Source of the DNA: JBNJEM01 sp051745935
GTDB lineage: Bacteria; Planctomycetota; Planctomycetia; Pirellulales; Pirellulaceae
Assembly (NCBI GenBank): GCA_051745935.1
Contig: JBNJEM010000015.1
Coordinates: forward strand, 1-30,686
Reading direction: 5' to 3'
DNA length: 30,686 bases
Position 1 is the stretch's first letter. Every line of letters starts with the position of its first letter. The notes beneath the pieces were generated by a model. The model was not told where the DNA came from and did no database searches. It was given only the letters and a program-made list of their open reading frames with translations. Positions 16,713 through 24,787 of this stretch are shown in pieces. A program made the translations under genes and the position numbers.

Positions 16713-17279
16713 TCAGCCGCCTGGGCCGCCACCGCCCTTGACATTGCCCACCATGTGGAAGTGGTTGTGGTCGATGTAGAGCACTTCAACCGCGTCTTCG
16801 TCCGTGATCGAATAGGGGATCGGCCATCCCACCCACGTCTTTTCCGAAAAGTAGACCGTACATTTATAGTGTGCGTGATGCAATTGGGCCGGCCCGATCA
16901 TGGGCACGAAGCGGGGCGGATCGACATAATCGGCGATTTTTTCCTTGACGATCCGGACGTTGTTTCGTCGGATTTCGTGCAGAAACGGCAAGCCACCAGA
17001 AATGGGACGTGCTTTCTCGAACGCCACCATGACCTCATCGTCGCTCGGTGGATCCAACGCTTTGGCCGGGCCTCCCGCCGTGATGGGCCCCAGAATGGGG
17101 ACGCGTTCATACCGCTCGTGAGCCCACGCCTCCCTTTCTTCTCTATCCTGCACATAGGGGCTGACGGGGATCGGGATCGGCAGTGTAGGTCCCATGGTTG
17201 GCCGGATACATCCGGTGCTGCCCAACAGCAGTAGCGCGGTGACGATGCAGAGAGCCGCGGATAAAGTCTTTCGGGACAT
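16713..17279 (-). CDS. Conserved planctomycete-type lipoprotein, function unknown
   Basis: A 188-residue predicted lipoprotein. MSRKTLSAALCIVTALLLLG leads to a lipobox with Cys24 (STGC). The mature part has no named domain that I recognise, but the segment ADYVDPPRFVPMIGPAQLHH followed by AHYKCTVYF and the C-terminal YIDHNHFHMVGNV with a Gly-rich tail resemble small planctomycete hypothetical proteins I have seen. The His-rich stretch could bind metal, but that is only a guess. The ATG at 17279 is set by AAGGA upstream and by the signal sequence. It has its own strong terminator, so it appears monocistronic. Confidence 0.8.
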   Translation of the reverse strand: MSRKTLSAALCIVTALLLLGSTGCIRPTMGPTLPIPIPVSPYVQDREEREAWAHERYERVPILGPITAGGPAKALDPPSDDEVMVAFEKARPISGGLPFLHEIRRNNVRIVKEKIADYVDPPRFVPMIGPAQLHHAHYKCTVYFSEKTWVGWPIPYSITDEDAVEVLYIDHNHFHMVGNVKGGGGPGG

Positions 17280-17580
17280 CAGATCTTCCTTGATGGTCAC
17301 TTGATGAGCGGTCGTGCGATTACAACTGACCGGGCCCGTCAATCGGCTTGAACGCCCTTGATGTTGTTCACATACGTTCGGGCCGAGATTTGTCGCTAGA
17401 CCTACTTATCGTGTTAACCTGGGCCGAACTTGCGGGTTTTTCTGATCTTGCCAGAAAAAAGTCCTGGATTCCCCGACATCTCGCATTCGCCCCCGGCTCG
17501 CAGGGGTGGTATGAAAAATGGCTTCGGTGGGCGGCATGCGCGCTGGCGTGCGTCGCGAAACACCAAGGCGCGCCGCCATG

Positions 17581-17621
17581 AAAAGAAGCTCCCCCCGCAC
17601 TCGAAGGCGCGAGGGGAGCTT
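17581..17621 (-). terminator. Intrinsic terminator of the BON-domain gene
   Basis: A 9-bp stem (AAGCTCCCC at 17586-17594, GGGGAGCTT at 17613-17621) is followed on the minus strand by CTTTTC. It lies about 33 bp beyond the BON gene stop. Confidence 0.85.
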
Positions 17622-17653
17622 GCTTCAGCATCCGAAGGTCAGAACCTGGACTC

Positions 17654-19222
17654 TTACCGGTTCTTGAAGTCCAACATCCACCAACCGTCATCCCATTCCA
17701 ACGTGACCTTCCGCCATCCCAGGGGCACCTGGGGATAGGGATAGAAGGGACCAATGTAGGGCCACGCGGTCGGGGAGTACTGTCGGGGATAGGTAACGGC
17801 ACCGTAGTTCGGATACGCTGCGTAACTGGGCCAAGCATAACCGGGCATGGTGGGGTTATCGAAGCGGGCCCGCGCAGCGCCTCTGGCGGCCGGCACCTCT
17901 GGCACGGGTTGCCCCATCGCTTGCTGCTGATAAGCCGCGGATTGGGCGGGCGCGAACGGGACGGGCCCCCCTTGGGTCCGTCCCCCGGCCCCGGTCGGGG
18001 CATACTGGAACGGAGCCGGCGCCTGCGAGGTCGGCGCCTGCGAGGTCGGCGCCTGCGAGGGTGAGGGGGCCGCCTCCGAGTTGGCCATGTCCGCGGGCTC
18101 TGACGATCCCGCCGAGGTGGGCTTCTTGGCGGCCGGCGTCGGTTCCTGATCCTGAGTCACGGAGGCGGCGGAGGGGCTTGGTGAGGCCACCACTTGCGCC
18201 GGCGTACCTTCTCCGCCGACGTCCAGATCGTTAACCACCTTCTTGACACCCCGCACGCGGCGGGTCACGTCCAACACCAGGTTGCGTTGCGTCTCGGAGG
18301 CGACATGACCGGAAACCCATACAATCCGATCATTGACCTGGAGGTCCACGTCAAAGTCTTTCAGTATCCCGCGATCTTTTTGAGCACGCAGTTTGCCGAC
18401 AACCGTCTTCGCCAACTGCTCGTCAGAGGGCGTCGACGGCCGCGTCTCGCCGCGAGTGGGGGATGAGGTTTCGGTACTTTGTTTCCGCGTCGCCACCGGT
18501 TCAGGCCGTGTCGATTGGGTCTGGGCTGGGGTGGGTCGCGCTGGCGTCGGCCGTGCCGATTTGGCTTTGGCTAATTGGGGCAGTTGGGGGGAGGGCGCAG
18601 CGCGACTTGCGTCGGGCCGCTTCTTCCGCCGCTGCTTCGTTGAGTGTTCCCGCGAGTCGGTGGCTGTCGGCCGGAAGGTCCGCTCGACGCTGCTCCGCAG
18701 ACTGGTCAGCAGCCCTTTCGGTTCTTGGGACGGCTTCTGCCTATCCGCTTTCGTCCTCGCCGGCTTTTTGGAGTCTTTGTCTCCCGGTCGCAGGGCGTGC
18801 TGCATGCTCTGATGGAATCCCGCCAACAGCTCACCCGGCTTCTTGAGCAGGCCTTCGGCGCTTTCGGTTCGAAGTAACGCGGGCTGCACGTGGGATTTGG
18901 AACGGGATTTCGAGCGGGATGCGGTGGACGAGGGGGCCGCTTTGATTTCGACATCGTTGATGACCTGCTCTACCCCATCCACTCGCCGAGCGACATCGAT
19001 CACCAAGGCCTGTTGTTTCTGAGACTGCACGTGGCCCTTAAGCCAAACGATGCCGCTTTCGACCTCGAGATCAATACCAAAGCCTTTGAGTTGGCCGTCT
19101 GCCTTGTGTTGCCGCAACTGCTGCACGATCCGCTGTGCAACCTGTTGGTCGCCAGCATGCACCTGGCACGGCAACAGAGCGGCGATGGATGCTATCGCCA
19201 ATCCGAAAAGTAAACGTCGCAT
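17654..19222 (-). CDS. Exported protein with two BON domains and Pro/Gln-rich linker
   Basis: A 522-residue exported protein. MRRLLFGLAIASIAALLPCQVHAG is a signal peptide. The first BON domain spans about residues 26-95 (IVQQLRQHKADGQLKGFGID, then VESGIVWLKGHVQS). The second lies near 265-340 (VVGKLRAQKDRGILKDFDVD, then VNDRIVWVSGHVAS). BON domains are phospholipid-binding modules of envelope proteins such as OsmY. Between them lies a basic Lys/Arg/Ser-rich linker; after the second comes a Pro/Ala/Ser/Gln linker with a 15-bp DNA repeat and a Tyr/Pro/Trp-rich tail. AGGAGGGG right before the ATG at 19222 fixes the start. A surface or periplasmic structural role is likely. Confidence 0.88.
   Translation of the reverse strand: MRRLLFGLAIASIAALLPCQVHAGDQQVAQRIVQQLRQHKADGQLKGFGIDLEVESGIVWLKGHVQSQKQQALVIDVARRVDGVEQVINDVEIKAAPSSTASRSKSRSKSHVQPALLRTESAEGLLKKPGELLAGFHQSMQHALRPGDKDSKKPARTKADRQKPSQEPKGLLTSLRSSVERTFRPTATDSREHSTKQRRKKRPDASRAAPSPQLPQLAKAKSARPTPARPTPAQTQSTRPEPVATRKQSTETSSPTRGETRPSTPSDEQLAKTVVGKLRAQKDRGILKDFDVDLQVNDRIVWVSGHVASETQRNLVLDVTRRVRGVKKVVNDLDVGGEGTPAQVVASPSPSAASVTQDQEPTPAAKKPTSAGSSEPADMANSEAAPSPSQAPTSQAPTSQAPAPFQYAPTGAGGRTQGGPVPFAPAQSAAYQQQAMGQPVPEVPAARGAARARFDNPTMPGYAWPSYAAYPNYGAVTYPRQYSPTAWPYIGPFYPYPQVPLGWRKVTLEWDDGWWMLDFKNR
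18018..18060 (-). repeat. 15-bp tandem repeat in the BON-protein linker
   Basis: Two full copies and a 13-base partial copy of GGCGCCTGCGAGGTC are adjacent. On the coding strand they give a repeated five-residue unit of Ala-Pro-Thr-Ser-Gln in the linker after the second BON domain. The length is likely to vary between strains. Confidence 0.9.
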
Positions 19223-19676
19223 GGGTCCCCTCCTGAGGTAGTTCTCCCTGATTTTGTCGGTTATCCGCGGCTATGTCAGCAGATCGGTCACGTGGCAACC
19301 CGTCTATGACCACAAAATGCAGGATAGTTTGGGATGTTTCGTCTGGGCTAGTAGTCGGCTTGTGCTGTTTGTCCAGTAACGAGGCGGGTTGATCGACTGG
19401 GGTTGACGGAGGGGGCAACATTGCAGCACCCGTGCATCGGCTGCTCGAGTTGCTCGCGGGCCCCCCTGCGCAACTCTGGTATCCGATTCAACTGCTCGGT
19501 ACTGTATGTTTCGGTAGGCGGCTGCTCGAAAAGGTAGGTTTTTTTCGATTTTGCCGATGTTCGTGGAAACCGCGATGGTCACGCGCGGCGGTAAAGAAAG
19601 CAAAAGCCGTTTTCTCGCAATAACTTGCGCGGGCGGGAGACCCGATCGGAAGGGTGAATTGCCGCGTATCGGGGGC
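19223..19676. other. Gene-free stretch upstream of the BON-domain gene
   Basis: No supported gene. It must contain the promoter of the BON-domain gene and the 3' end of the small membrane protein transcript, but I could not identify a convincing promoter or terminator. Confidence 0.45.
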
Positions 19677-19958
19677 CTAGTACGCGGCGGAACGGGGGCG
19701 GTCACCCCGAAAATCAACGGTGGCGCAAACCGTCATAATCGACAATGTTGCCCCAGATGTGACCCAAGAGTCACTATCCGCGCCCACGGCAAGCACCGTG
19801 ATCAGTCCCAGCGCCGCTAACATCATTACAAAGAACTGCTGACACATCGCGCGTCCCCAGCTTGTCCGGCAAACGCGAGCGGCCACCAAGGAACCCAAAC
19901 CCAGTAGTTGTATCACCATCGTCGACCAGAAAATGGCGGACAAAGATAGACTCGACAT
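19677..19958 (-). CDS. Small two-helix membrane protein, function unknown
   Basis: A 93-residue protein with two hydrophobic helices, residues about 5-27 (LSAIFWSTMVIQLLGLGSLV) and 40-60 (QFFVMMLAALGLITVLAVG), and a short third hydrophobic stretch near 68-83. Its layout resembles small planctomycete membrane proteins of unknown role. AAGGA lies about 13 bases before the ATG at 19958. It is separated from the TlpA-fold gene upstream by a terminator, so it probably has its own promoter. Confidence 0.65.
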   Translation of the reverse strand: MSSLSLSAIFWSTMVIQLLGLGSLVAARVCRTSWGRAMCQQFFVMMLAALGLITVLAVGADSDSWVTSGATLSIMTVCATVDFRGDRPRSAAY

Positions 19959-19989
19959 CAGATTCGTTCATCCTTCGCATGAGCTTCCA

Positions 19990-20020
19990 TGAAACAAACC
20001 CCGCTCACTCGCTGAGCGGG
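19990..20020 (-). terminator. Intrinsic terminator downstream of the TlpA-fold gene
   Basis: An 8-bp stem (CCCGCTCA at 20000-20007, TGAGCGGG at 20013-20020) with a 5-base loop is followed on the minus strand by GTTTGTTTC. It stands about 205 bp after the TlpA-fold stop. Confidence 0.8.
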
Positions 20021-20224
20021 CTCGGAAATCGGCGAGTCAGCGCCGTGTTTACCAGCCCTGGAAGAGGGTCGCGGAGCGGCTGGGCGGGCGGGGTCGAACC
20101 TTCAAGCCGTCCCCGCCAGCCGTTCGCCGTTCACCGTCCAGAGGACTTCCAACCCTCGAAGTTTATCAGCGTTCAACCGGGAGTCGGAGGAACGCATGCC
20201 GGCTCTCGGAAAAGCGGTGGGAAT

Positions 20225-22144
20225 TCATCGCAAGAGCCGACGCAGCTCACCGTCGATCTGGTCCACGTTCAGATCACGGTTGACGACCTTGCCCTCCTGA
20301 TCCGCCAAGATCATGGTGGGCAAGACAACGACGCCATAGGCCTGGGCGAGAGGACTATCCAGGCCGCCCGGAGCGTGAAGTTGAGGCCAAGGAAGCGAAT
20401 TCTCCTCCAGATAGGACTCGAATCTCGCTCGCTCACTATCGACGTTGACCCCAATCAACGCGAGCTCGTCCTTGCCATATTTGGCCTGCATATCCTTGAG
20501 CACGGAAAGGCCAGTTCGGCACTTCGGGTCGTAGGTGGCCCAGTAGTGAACCAGGACGGCTCGGCCCCGATACGACTCCACGTCAACCACGTTACCATCA
20601 CGATCTTCTCCTGAGAGCACCAGGGGCTCGCCCACCGACTCGATCCGGCGTCGGGCCCCGCCCGCCTGTTTGGCCACGTCCGTGGCCGGGAACTCCTCGA
20701 CAATCCGACCATACCAGCGGACCGCCTCCTCCTCGTTTCCGGCGAACTCTTGCGCCATCGCCAAGTGTAACATCGCCTCCGAGGCTTGCGAGTGCGTGGG
20801 GTACGCGTCCACGAACTCCCTCAGGTTGCCGAGCCACTGTTCCTGGATTTGAGCGAAGTCGGAATCCGGCTGCTGTATGTTCACGGTATATTCCGCCATG
20901 AGGTGCCGGTATTTCACATACGCCACCAGCTCGGTATCCGCCTGCTGCGCTTGCAGCTCATCGTACAGGCCGGCGAGGCGCCCCACGCCTTCAGGATATT
21001 CACCCGATTGGGCGGCGGCGCTGACCGTGTCGGCCAATTGCCGGATCCAGGTTGCTTGATCCTCTTCACTGTTCGCGGTTTCCGCCAACTTCTCCAGGAT
21101 GTCCGCTCGGCGAGCGTGCAGTGGGCCCAGCTGGTCGGGCGTCGAGGCCGTCTGCAAATCCTGGTCGATCTGTTCCATTTCACTGATCAAGTCTTGGACT
21201 TTTTCGTCCACCCCCCCCGTCACCGGAACCTGCTCGGACGTCCGTCGAGCCAAGGAAGCTTGGAAAAAGAACCCGCCTGAATCCGTACTGGCCTGAGCTT
21301 CGGAAAACGACTTGGGCAAGCCAATGACCCGCCAGACATCGTCCACTTGCACGAGCGTCCCGACAACCACCTGATCGTGCTGATCGCCGTCCTCGATCAC
21401 TGCCGCCACATTCTCGTAAATGTGTAAATCCCGTTGGGCGCCATTGGTCCCCGCAGGCACCACGCCCGGCCGTTTGCCTCCAAAGTTCACCCACTGGGTG
21501 TCCGGCCCCACCACGTCTTGGGTTTTCAAAAACTCCTCGTAATTCTCCCGAGTGGCCGCGAGTTTCTCGGTCAACTGGGTGCTCTGATCCTCGCCCAGTC
21601 CCAACGCGTCCAGCTCTTGAGGCGTAAGCAACAGAAGGCGAAAACGGTCCGCATCCTTGGAGCCCATCGCCAATACCGCCTCTTCAGTCACCTCTTCCGG
21701 GGAAATGGTCTTCCAGCGGTCGATTTGGCCATCTTCGTCATCATCCACCCCCCATCGGGTCCCCGCCGTGCCGAGCCAGCGATATTGGTCGGCGTTGCGG
21801 TTGTGGTTGGTGTCGATATCGCGATACACCTCGACCCCGTCCTTGAAATAGCACCACTGATCCACCTTGTTGTCAGCATTGGTGTCCAGATACCGGCGCA
21901 GGACCGTATTGTCGCCGTCCCGCACTTCCCAGCCCGAAACGCCATCGGACTCGTAAGGTTTAAGCGTGCATTGTTCGCGCTCGCCCGCCTCGGGAATATC
22001 GTAAGTAACCCATTCCTCTTGGACCGGTTTGAGCTTCAAAGCCTCGGCCACCGGCGGTTCCTTTGCCCCCAGGAGAGTGGGCAAGCAGCCAACAAGCGGA
22101 ATGAACAAGCTGACGAGATGTCGTGTGCGTAAGACGCGTGCCAT
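20225..22144 (-). CDS. Exported TlpA/thioredoxin-fold protein with a lost nucleophilic cysteine and EF-hand-like repeats
   Basis: A 639-residue exported protein. A signal peptide (MARVLRTRHLVSLFIPLVGC) is followed by a region with three Asp/Asn-rich calcium-loop-like repeats: DTNADNKVD, DTNHNRNAD and DDDEDGQID. A long helical middle with a TPR-like part (HLAMAQEFAGNEEEAVRWYG) follows. The C-terminal domain is TlpA-like thioredoxin: VLVHYWATYDPKCR, then VNVDSER and the cis-proline loop VVLPT (Pro609). The usual WCxxC is replaced: the first Cys is Asp539 and only Cys542 remains, so disulfide exchange by the normal route is not expected. The ATG at 22144 is preferred because AAGGA precedes it and the signal peptide begins there. 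An anchoring or binding role is possible. Confidence 0.85.
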   Translation of the reverse strand: MARVLRTRHLVSLFIPLVGCLPTLLGAKEPPVAEALKLKPVQEEWVTYDIPEAGEREQCTLKPYESDGVSGWEVRDGDNTVLRRYLDTNADNKVDQWCYFKDGVEVYRDIDTNHNRNADQYRWLGTAGTRWGVDDDEDGQIDRWKTISPEEVTEEAVLAMGSKDADRFRLLLLTPQELDALGLGEDQSTQLTEKLAATRENYEEFLKTQDVVGPDTQWVNFGGKRPGVVPAGTNGAQRDLHIYENVAAVIEDGDQHDQVVVGTLVQVDDVWRVIGLPKSFSEAQASTDSGGFFFQASLARRTSEQVPVTGGVDEKVQDLISEMEQIDQDLQTASTPDQLGPLHARRADILEKLAETANSEEDQATWIRQLADTVSAAAQSGEYPEGVGRLAGLYDELQAQQADTELVAYVKYRHLMAEYTVNIQQPDSDFAQIQEQWLGNLREFVDAYPTHSQASEAMLHLAMAQEFAGNEEEAVRWYGRIVEEFPATDVAKQAGGARRRIESVGEPLVLSGEDRDGNVVDVESYRGRAVLVHYWATYDPKCRTGLSVLKDMQAKYGKDELALIGVNVDSERARFESYLEENSLPWPQLHAPGGLDSPLAQAYGVVVLPTMILADQEGKVVNRDLNVDQIDGELRRLLR

Positions 22145-22454
22145 GAGATACGATTCCTTCTTTTCGAGCCATGAATTCGAGCCGTAAAAATGAGGGGCCA
22201 TCCGTGCTTCACGCCCGCTCCCCGCCGGCCATCCGCCCCGCGGATGGACGGCCAGGCGGCTGGATCGGCAACCGACCGGGTTGCTCCGCACATTTCACTT
22301 CACCGCTGCGTGGCCGGTGAATCCGAGGGGTTCGGCCAGCAACGGGGACATCAATCCGGAGAATCCTTCAGAAACCACTAAGATTGTGTCCACCTTCCAG
22401 CCGATAACAATAGGATAAAACCGCCTTTGAACACAAGCTCGATTTGCCCCCGGT
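22145..22454. other. Divergent intergenic region between the TlpA-fold gene and the tRNA operon
   Basis: No gene is seen. It lies between the start of the minus-strand TlpA-fold gene and the plus-strand tRNA promoter. There is no trace of a 16S rRNA gene here: none of the universally conserved 16S blocks can be found. Confidence 0.6.
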
Positions 22455-22482
22455 TTGACAGATCACGCCGAGAGCCTAAAAT
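22455..22482 (+). promoter_or_regulatory. Strong sigma-70-type promoter of the tRNA-Ile/tRNA-Ala operon
   Basis: A consensus -35 TTGACA (22455-22460) and a -10 TAAAAT (22477-22482, five of six consensus bases) are separated by 16 bp. Transcription would start near 22489, about 59 bases before tRNA-Ile. Confidence 0.75.
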
Positions 22483-22547
22483 GAACGCGTTATTGGGGCG
22501 GGTGGGGTGAGGTCCTGGGTCCCGTAAGATCAGATCGGGGGTCGGCC

Positions 22548-22621
22548 GGGCGCATAGCTCAGTTGGTTAGAGCGCGTCGCTGATAACGACGAGGTCCGAA
22601 GTTCGAATCTTCGTGCGCCCA
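22548..22621 (+). tRNA. tRNA-Ile (anticodon GAT)
   Basis: A 74-nt cloverleaf. The acceptor stem GGGCGCA pairs with TGCGCCC, with discriminator A at 22621. The D arm contains AGCTCAGTTGGTTAGAGC, the anticodon loop CTGATAA gives GAT, and the T arm holds GTTCGAATC. The 3' CCA is not encoded. This tRNA and the next normally lie in the 16S-23S spacer. Confidence 0.97.
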
Positions 22622-22663
22622 CTTTCGCTCGGCTCAAGCGTTCCCCCTTGCTGCCGTGTCACA

Positions 22664-22736
22664 GGGGCCGTAGCTCAGTTGGGAGAGCGTCGGCTTTGCA
22701 AGCCGAGGGTCGTCGGTTCGAGTCCGATCGGCTCCA
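22664..22736 (+). tRNA. tRNA-Ala (anticodon TGC)
   Basis: A 73-nt cloverleaf. GGGGCCG pairs with CGGCTCC including one G-U pair, with discriminator A at 22736. The anticodon loop TTTGCAA gives TGC and the T arm has GTTCGAGTC. No CCA is encoded. It follows tRNA-Ile by 42 bp in the usual rrn-spacer order. Confidence 0.97.
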
Positions 22737-22754
22737 CTCAAGAAGACTCGACAT

Positions 22755-22791
22755 AAGCCGTGAGTCCACAAGGACTTACGGCTTTCTTTTT
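22755..22791 (+). terminator. Intrinsic terminator after tRNA-Ala
   Basis: AAGCCGTGAGTCC pairs with GGACTTACGGCTT across a 4-base loop (one internal mismatch), followed by TTCTTTTT. This ends the tRNA transcript about 2.8 kb before 23S rRNA, so the tRNAs and 23S are not cotranscribed by default. Confidence 0.9.
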
Positions 22792-22828
22792 GCGCATCTC
22801 GCAAGCTAGAATACACCTCTTCTGATGG

Positions 22829-23251
22829 ATGCTGGACTTAGGCTATAGGCCCGCGAAACCGTGCTGGTACGCGCCGGACCTGGTGCGGCCCGAGTTTTCC
22901 ATTGGGGGCGCGGAAGTGGCATGTCATACACGTTGTTTTGAGCGGCGACAGCTGATCTGCCAAGACGAGCCTCTGCCGGAGGCGAAGACCCTACGTCGCC
23001 GCCAAAGAAAGACCGCGGTTGAAGAAGAGTTCGATCGTCTCGGGGAAGCCGCCCAGACGTTTCACTTGAAATTGCTCTCGCGGCCCCTTAAGACACACGT
23101 TCATCTTCGTCGGCTGATCAAGCTGGTTCAGCTTTATGGGCGCGAGGACGTGTTAGCCGCCATCGAACAGGCGAACCAATACGAAGCCTATCAAACTGCT
23201 GCATGGCTGCGTTTTCCGCCTCCCTTTTCTAGCGTTCAGGTTCAGGATTAA
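22829..23251 (+). pseudogene. C-terminal fragment of an IS21-type (IstA) transposase
   Basis: The frame contains FDRLGEAAQTFHLKLLSRP followed by LKTHVHLRRLIKLVQLYGRE and DVLAAIEQANQYEAY. That is the C-terminal helical region of IS21-family IstA transposases. The HTH and DDE core are absent, and the segment ends in a non-homologous tail after QTAAWLRF. The first ~15 residues also look unrelated. It is a relic lying between the tRNA terminator and the AT-rich cassette, so an IS21 element may have been involved in separating the tRNAs from 23S. Confidence 0.65.
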
Positions 23252-23522
23252 CCTGAAAACTTCTTTGTCTCGGAAGAGCGTTTTCGCGTACCCGTCCTGA
23301 TCGCCGTTTCTAGGTTGATTGGTTCCGCAATACAGACTAACATGGATAGTGAGTACTTCTGTTAGGGGGTAGTAGTGTTCGCTCACGACTACATAATTTA
23401 GGGGGGGTTTATCAATTTTTGTGGTGCGCTGTTCGCTGTTTAGCCTGTTAAGCTAATGGTTGAATAATTAGCACGAATAAACGCACGAAGTTGTTTCTCA
23501 ACTGGAGCAACAGGAGACAGCA

Positions 23523-23768
23523 ATGAGCATCATTAATGCATCTAAGTACGATTCAGTGAACGCTTTATCAAAAGACTTGTACGAGACTACGAAGCACCAT
23601 GAGGGTGCGTTTTTGGTAATTGGAGACCAAGTACTAATGGTTACGCCGGCAGAAGTTGCGAGAGAGAAAATCGCAGAAAGGGTTGCACGTCGCCTTGCTG
23701 AGAACCCTTCGATTCTTCACGACCTTCAAGATCGTTTGGAATCAGAAGAACCAGAGGGTTGGGAGTAG
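23523..23768 (+). CDS. Small protein of unknown function, cassette gene 1
   Basis: An 81-residue, acidic, mostly helical protein with no family I recognise. It has a short beta-rich middle (GAFLVIGDQVLMVTP) and a charged C-terminal helix (AREKIAERVARRLAENP) that could pair with a partner. GGAG in AACAGGAGACAGCA precedes the ATG, which supports translation. The sequence is AT-rich: positions 23521-23580 have 21 G+C of 60, against 38 of 60 at 20701-20760. It is the first of three close genes. A small regulator or antitoxin-like role is possible but not shown. Confidence 0.6.
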   Translation: MSIINASKYDSVNALSKDLYETTKHHEGAFLVIGDQVLMVTPAEVAREKIAERVARRLAENPSILHDLQDRLESEEPEGWE

Positions 23769-23805
23769 AAGTAGGCCATGGCTTTTTCGAAGAAACTCTT
23801 GCCAA

Positions 23806-24195
23806 GTGCCAAGAGAGATAAAGAAATGGCTTTGTGAAACCTATGGTAGTGATTTCCGTACAGCTCTCGAGAACTGGTGTGACGAAATTGCGAAGCATGC
23901 CCCCTTCAATACGGGGGCATTGCTTCTTGTACCTCTTGAAGAGGTGCTCGACAACGCAGAGAAGCCATGGAGTTATGTCTGGCAGCAGCTTCAAGATCGA
24001 ACGGCAGTTGACCGACTCAGGTCGTTGCTTGCCGTGATTCGCGATCGTCGCCCTCCATTTGAGCTATTGGCCACCGAAGCTCGGTTTCTGACTCAAGAAA
24101 CATTTTGGATCAACATAATTGCTGTCGTTCGCGTTGACAGGGTATCTAAGCAGGTCCATTTCACCTATTTTCATTGGTATGGAGATGGAGAATGA
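23806..24195 (+). CDS. Unknown protein, cassette gene 2; start unclear, possible frameshift
   Basis: I do not recognise this protein. The most conservative reading starts at GTG 23806 and gives 129 residues (VPREIKKWLCETYGSDF to HWYGDGE), with several Trp and a mixed alpha/beta look. That GTG lacks a Shine-Dalgarno. The natural start would be ATG 23778, nine bases after the stop of gene 1, with GGGAG upstream. It encodes only 18 residues (MAFSKKLLPSAKRDKEMAL without its last residue or so) before a stop, and is one frame away from the long frame. A single-base shift near 23808-23825 would join them. This could be a decayed gene, a sequencing error, or a recoding site. The end overlaps the start of gene 3. 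Confidence 0.5.
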   Translation: MPREIKKWLCETYGSDFRTALENWCDEIAKHAPFNTGALLLVPLEEVLDNAEKPWSYVWQQLQDRTAVDRLRSLLAVIRDRRPPFELLATEARFLTQETFWINIIAVVRVDRVSKQVHFTYFHWYGDGE

Positions 24196-24763
24196 TTCTC
24201 AGAAAGTTCTTAGGAGCCTTTGGAGAGAACTCGAAGGTACGGCTGACGTAGGCGTTACTTTTGAGACCTTCCACCATTTTGCGGCGAATCAGTTGCGACG
24301 GACGAGGACATATCGAGTGGACGATGGAGACTTCTTATCACTCTTTACAATTGAGGTTCTCGTTCTTCGAAATGCGATTCTCGCTCTTCCGAGTTCGCAA
24401 GCAAGACTGCTGACTGAAAAAGATATTCGCAATGCAGCAGAGCGTGCAAGATACCGCATTCTCTCTGCATTACGAGAGGCAAATCGATATTCCCCACTTC
24501 TGAGCTCGCCAGCGGAAAAGCAGACAGAGACATTAGCCACTCCAAATGCACCCATTATTGTGCGTGATTTGCGGAAATCCTTGGAGCAGCAACTCACATA
24601 TTCAGAGCTCCGTCTTTTTGACATGCTGCTCAATGGTAATTCCACTGCTGAAATCGCGACTGCAATACAGAAAACGCCAGCCTATGTACGCAACCTGAAG
24701 CATCGCCTACTCAAGAAGATCCGAACAATTGTAAAACCGTCTGGACTTCGGCGGGGCGGTTGA
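24185..24763 (+). CDS. Sigma-70 region 4-like helix-turn-helix protein, cassette gene 3
   Basis: A 192-residue protein. The C-terminal part (LTYSELRLFDMLLNGNSTAE, then IATAIQKTPAYVRNLKHRLL) matches the helix-turn-helix of sigma-70 region 4 and related regulators, with a basic recognition helix. The N-terminal ~100 residues are helical and resemble region 2 only weakly, so it may be a divergent ECF-like sigma factor or a regulator. ATG 24185 overlaps the stop of gene 2 by 11 bases; ATG 24179 is the alternative. The stop codon overlaps the -35 box of a candidate rRNA promoter at 24760. Its position next to 23S invites a link to rRNA control, but this is speculation. Confidence 0.65.
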   Translation: MENDSQKVLRSLWRELEGTADVGVTFETFHHFAANQLRRTRTYRVDDGDFLSLFTIEVLVLRNAILALPSSQARLLTEKDIRNAAERARYRILSALREANRYSPLLSSPAEKQTETLATPNAPIIVRDLRKSLEQQLTYSELRLFDMLLNGNSTAEIATAIQKTPAYVRNLKHRLLKKIRTIVKPSGLRRGG

Positions 24764-24787
24764 CAATGTTCGATGACGTGGTAAAGT
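24760..24787 (+). promoter_or_regulatory. Candidate rRNA promoter P1
   Basis: TTGACA (24760-24765) and TAAAGT (24782-24787, four of six) are 16 bp apart. GCGGGGCGG directly before the -35 box recurs at candidate P2. The -35 overlaps the stop of cassette gene 3. Confidence 0.5.
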
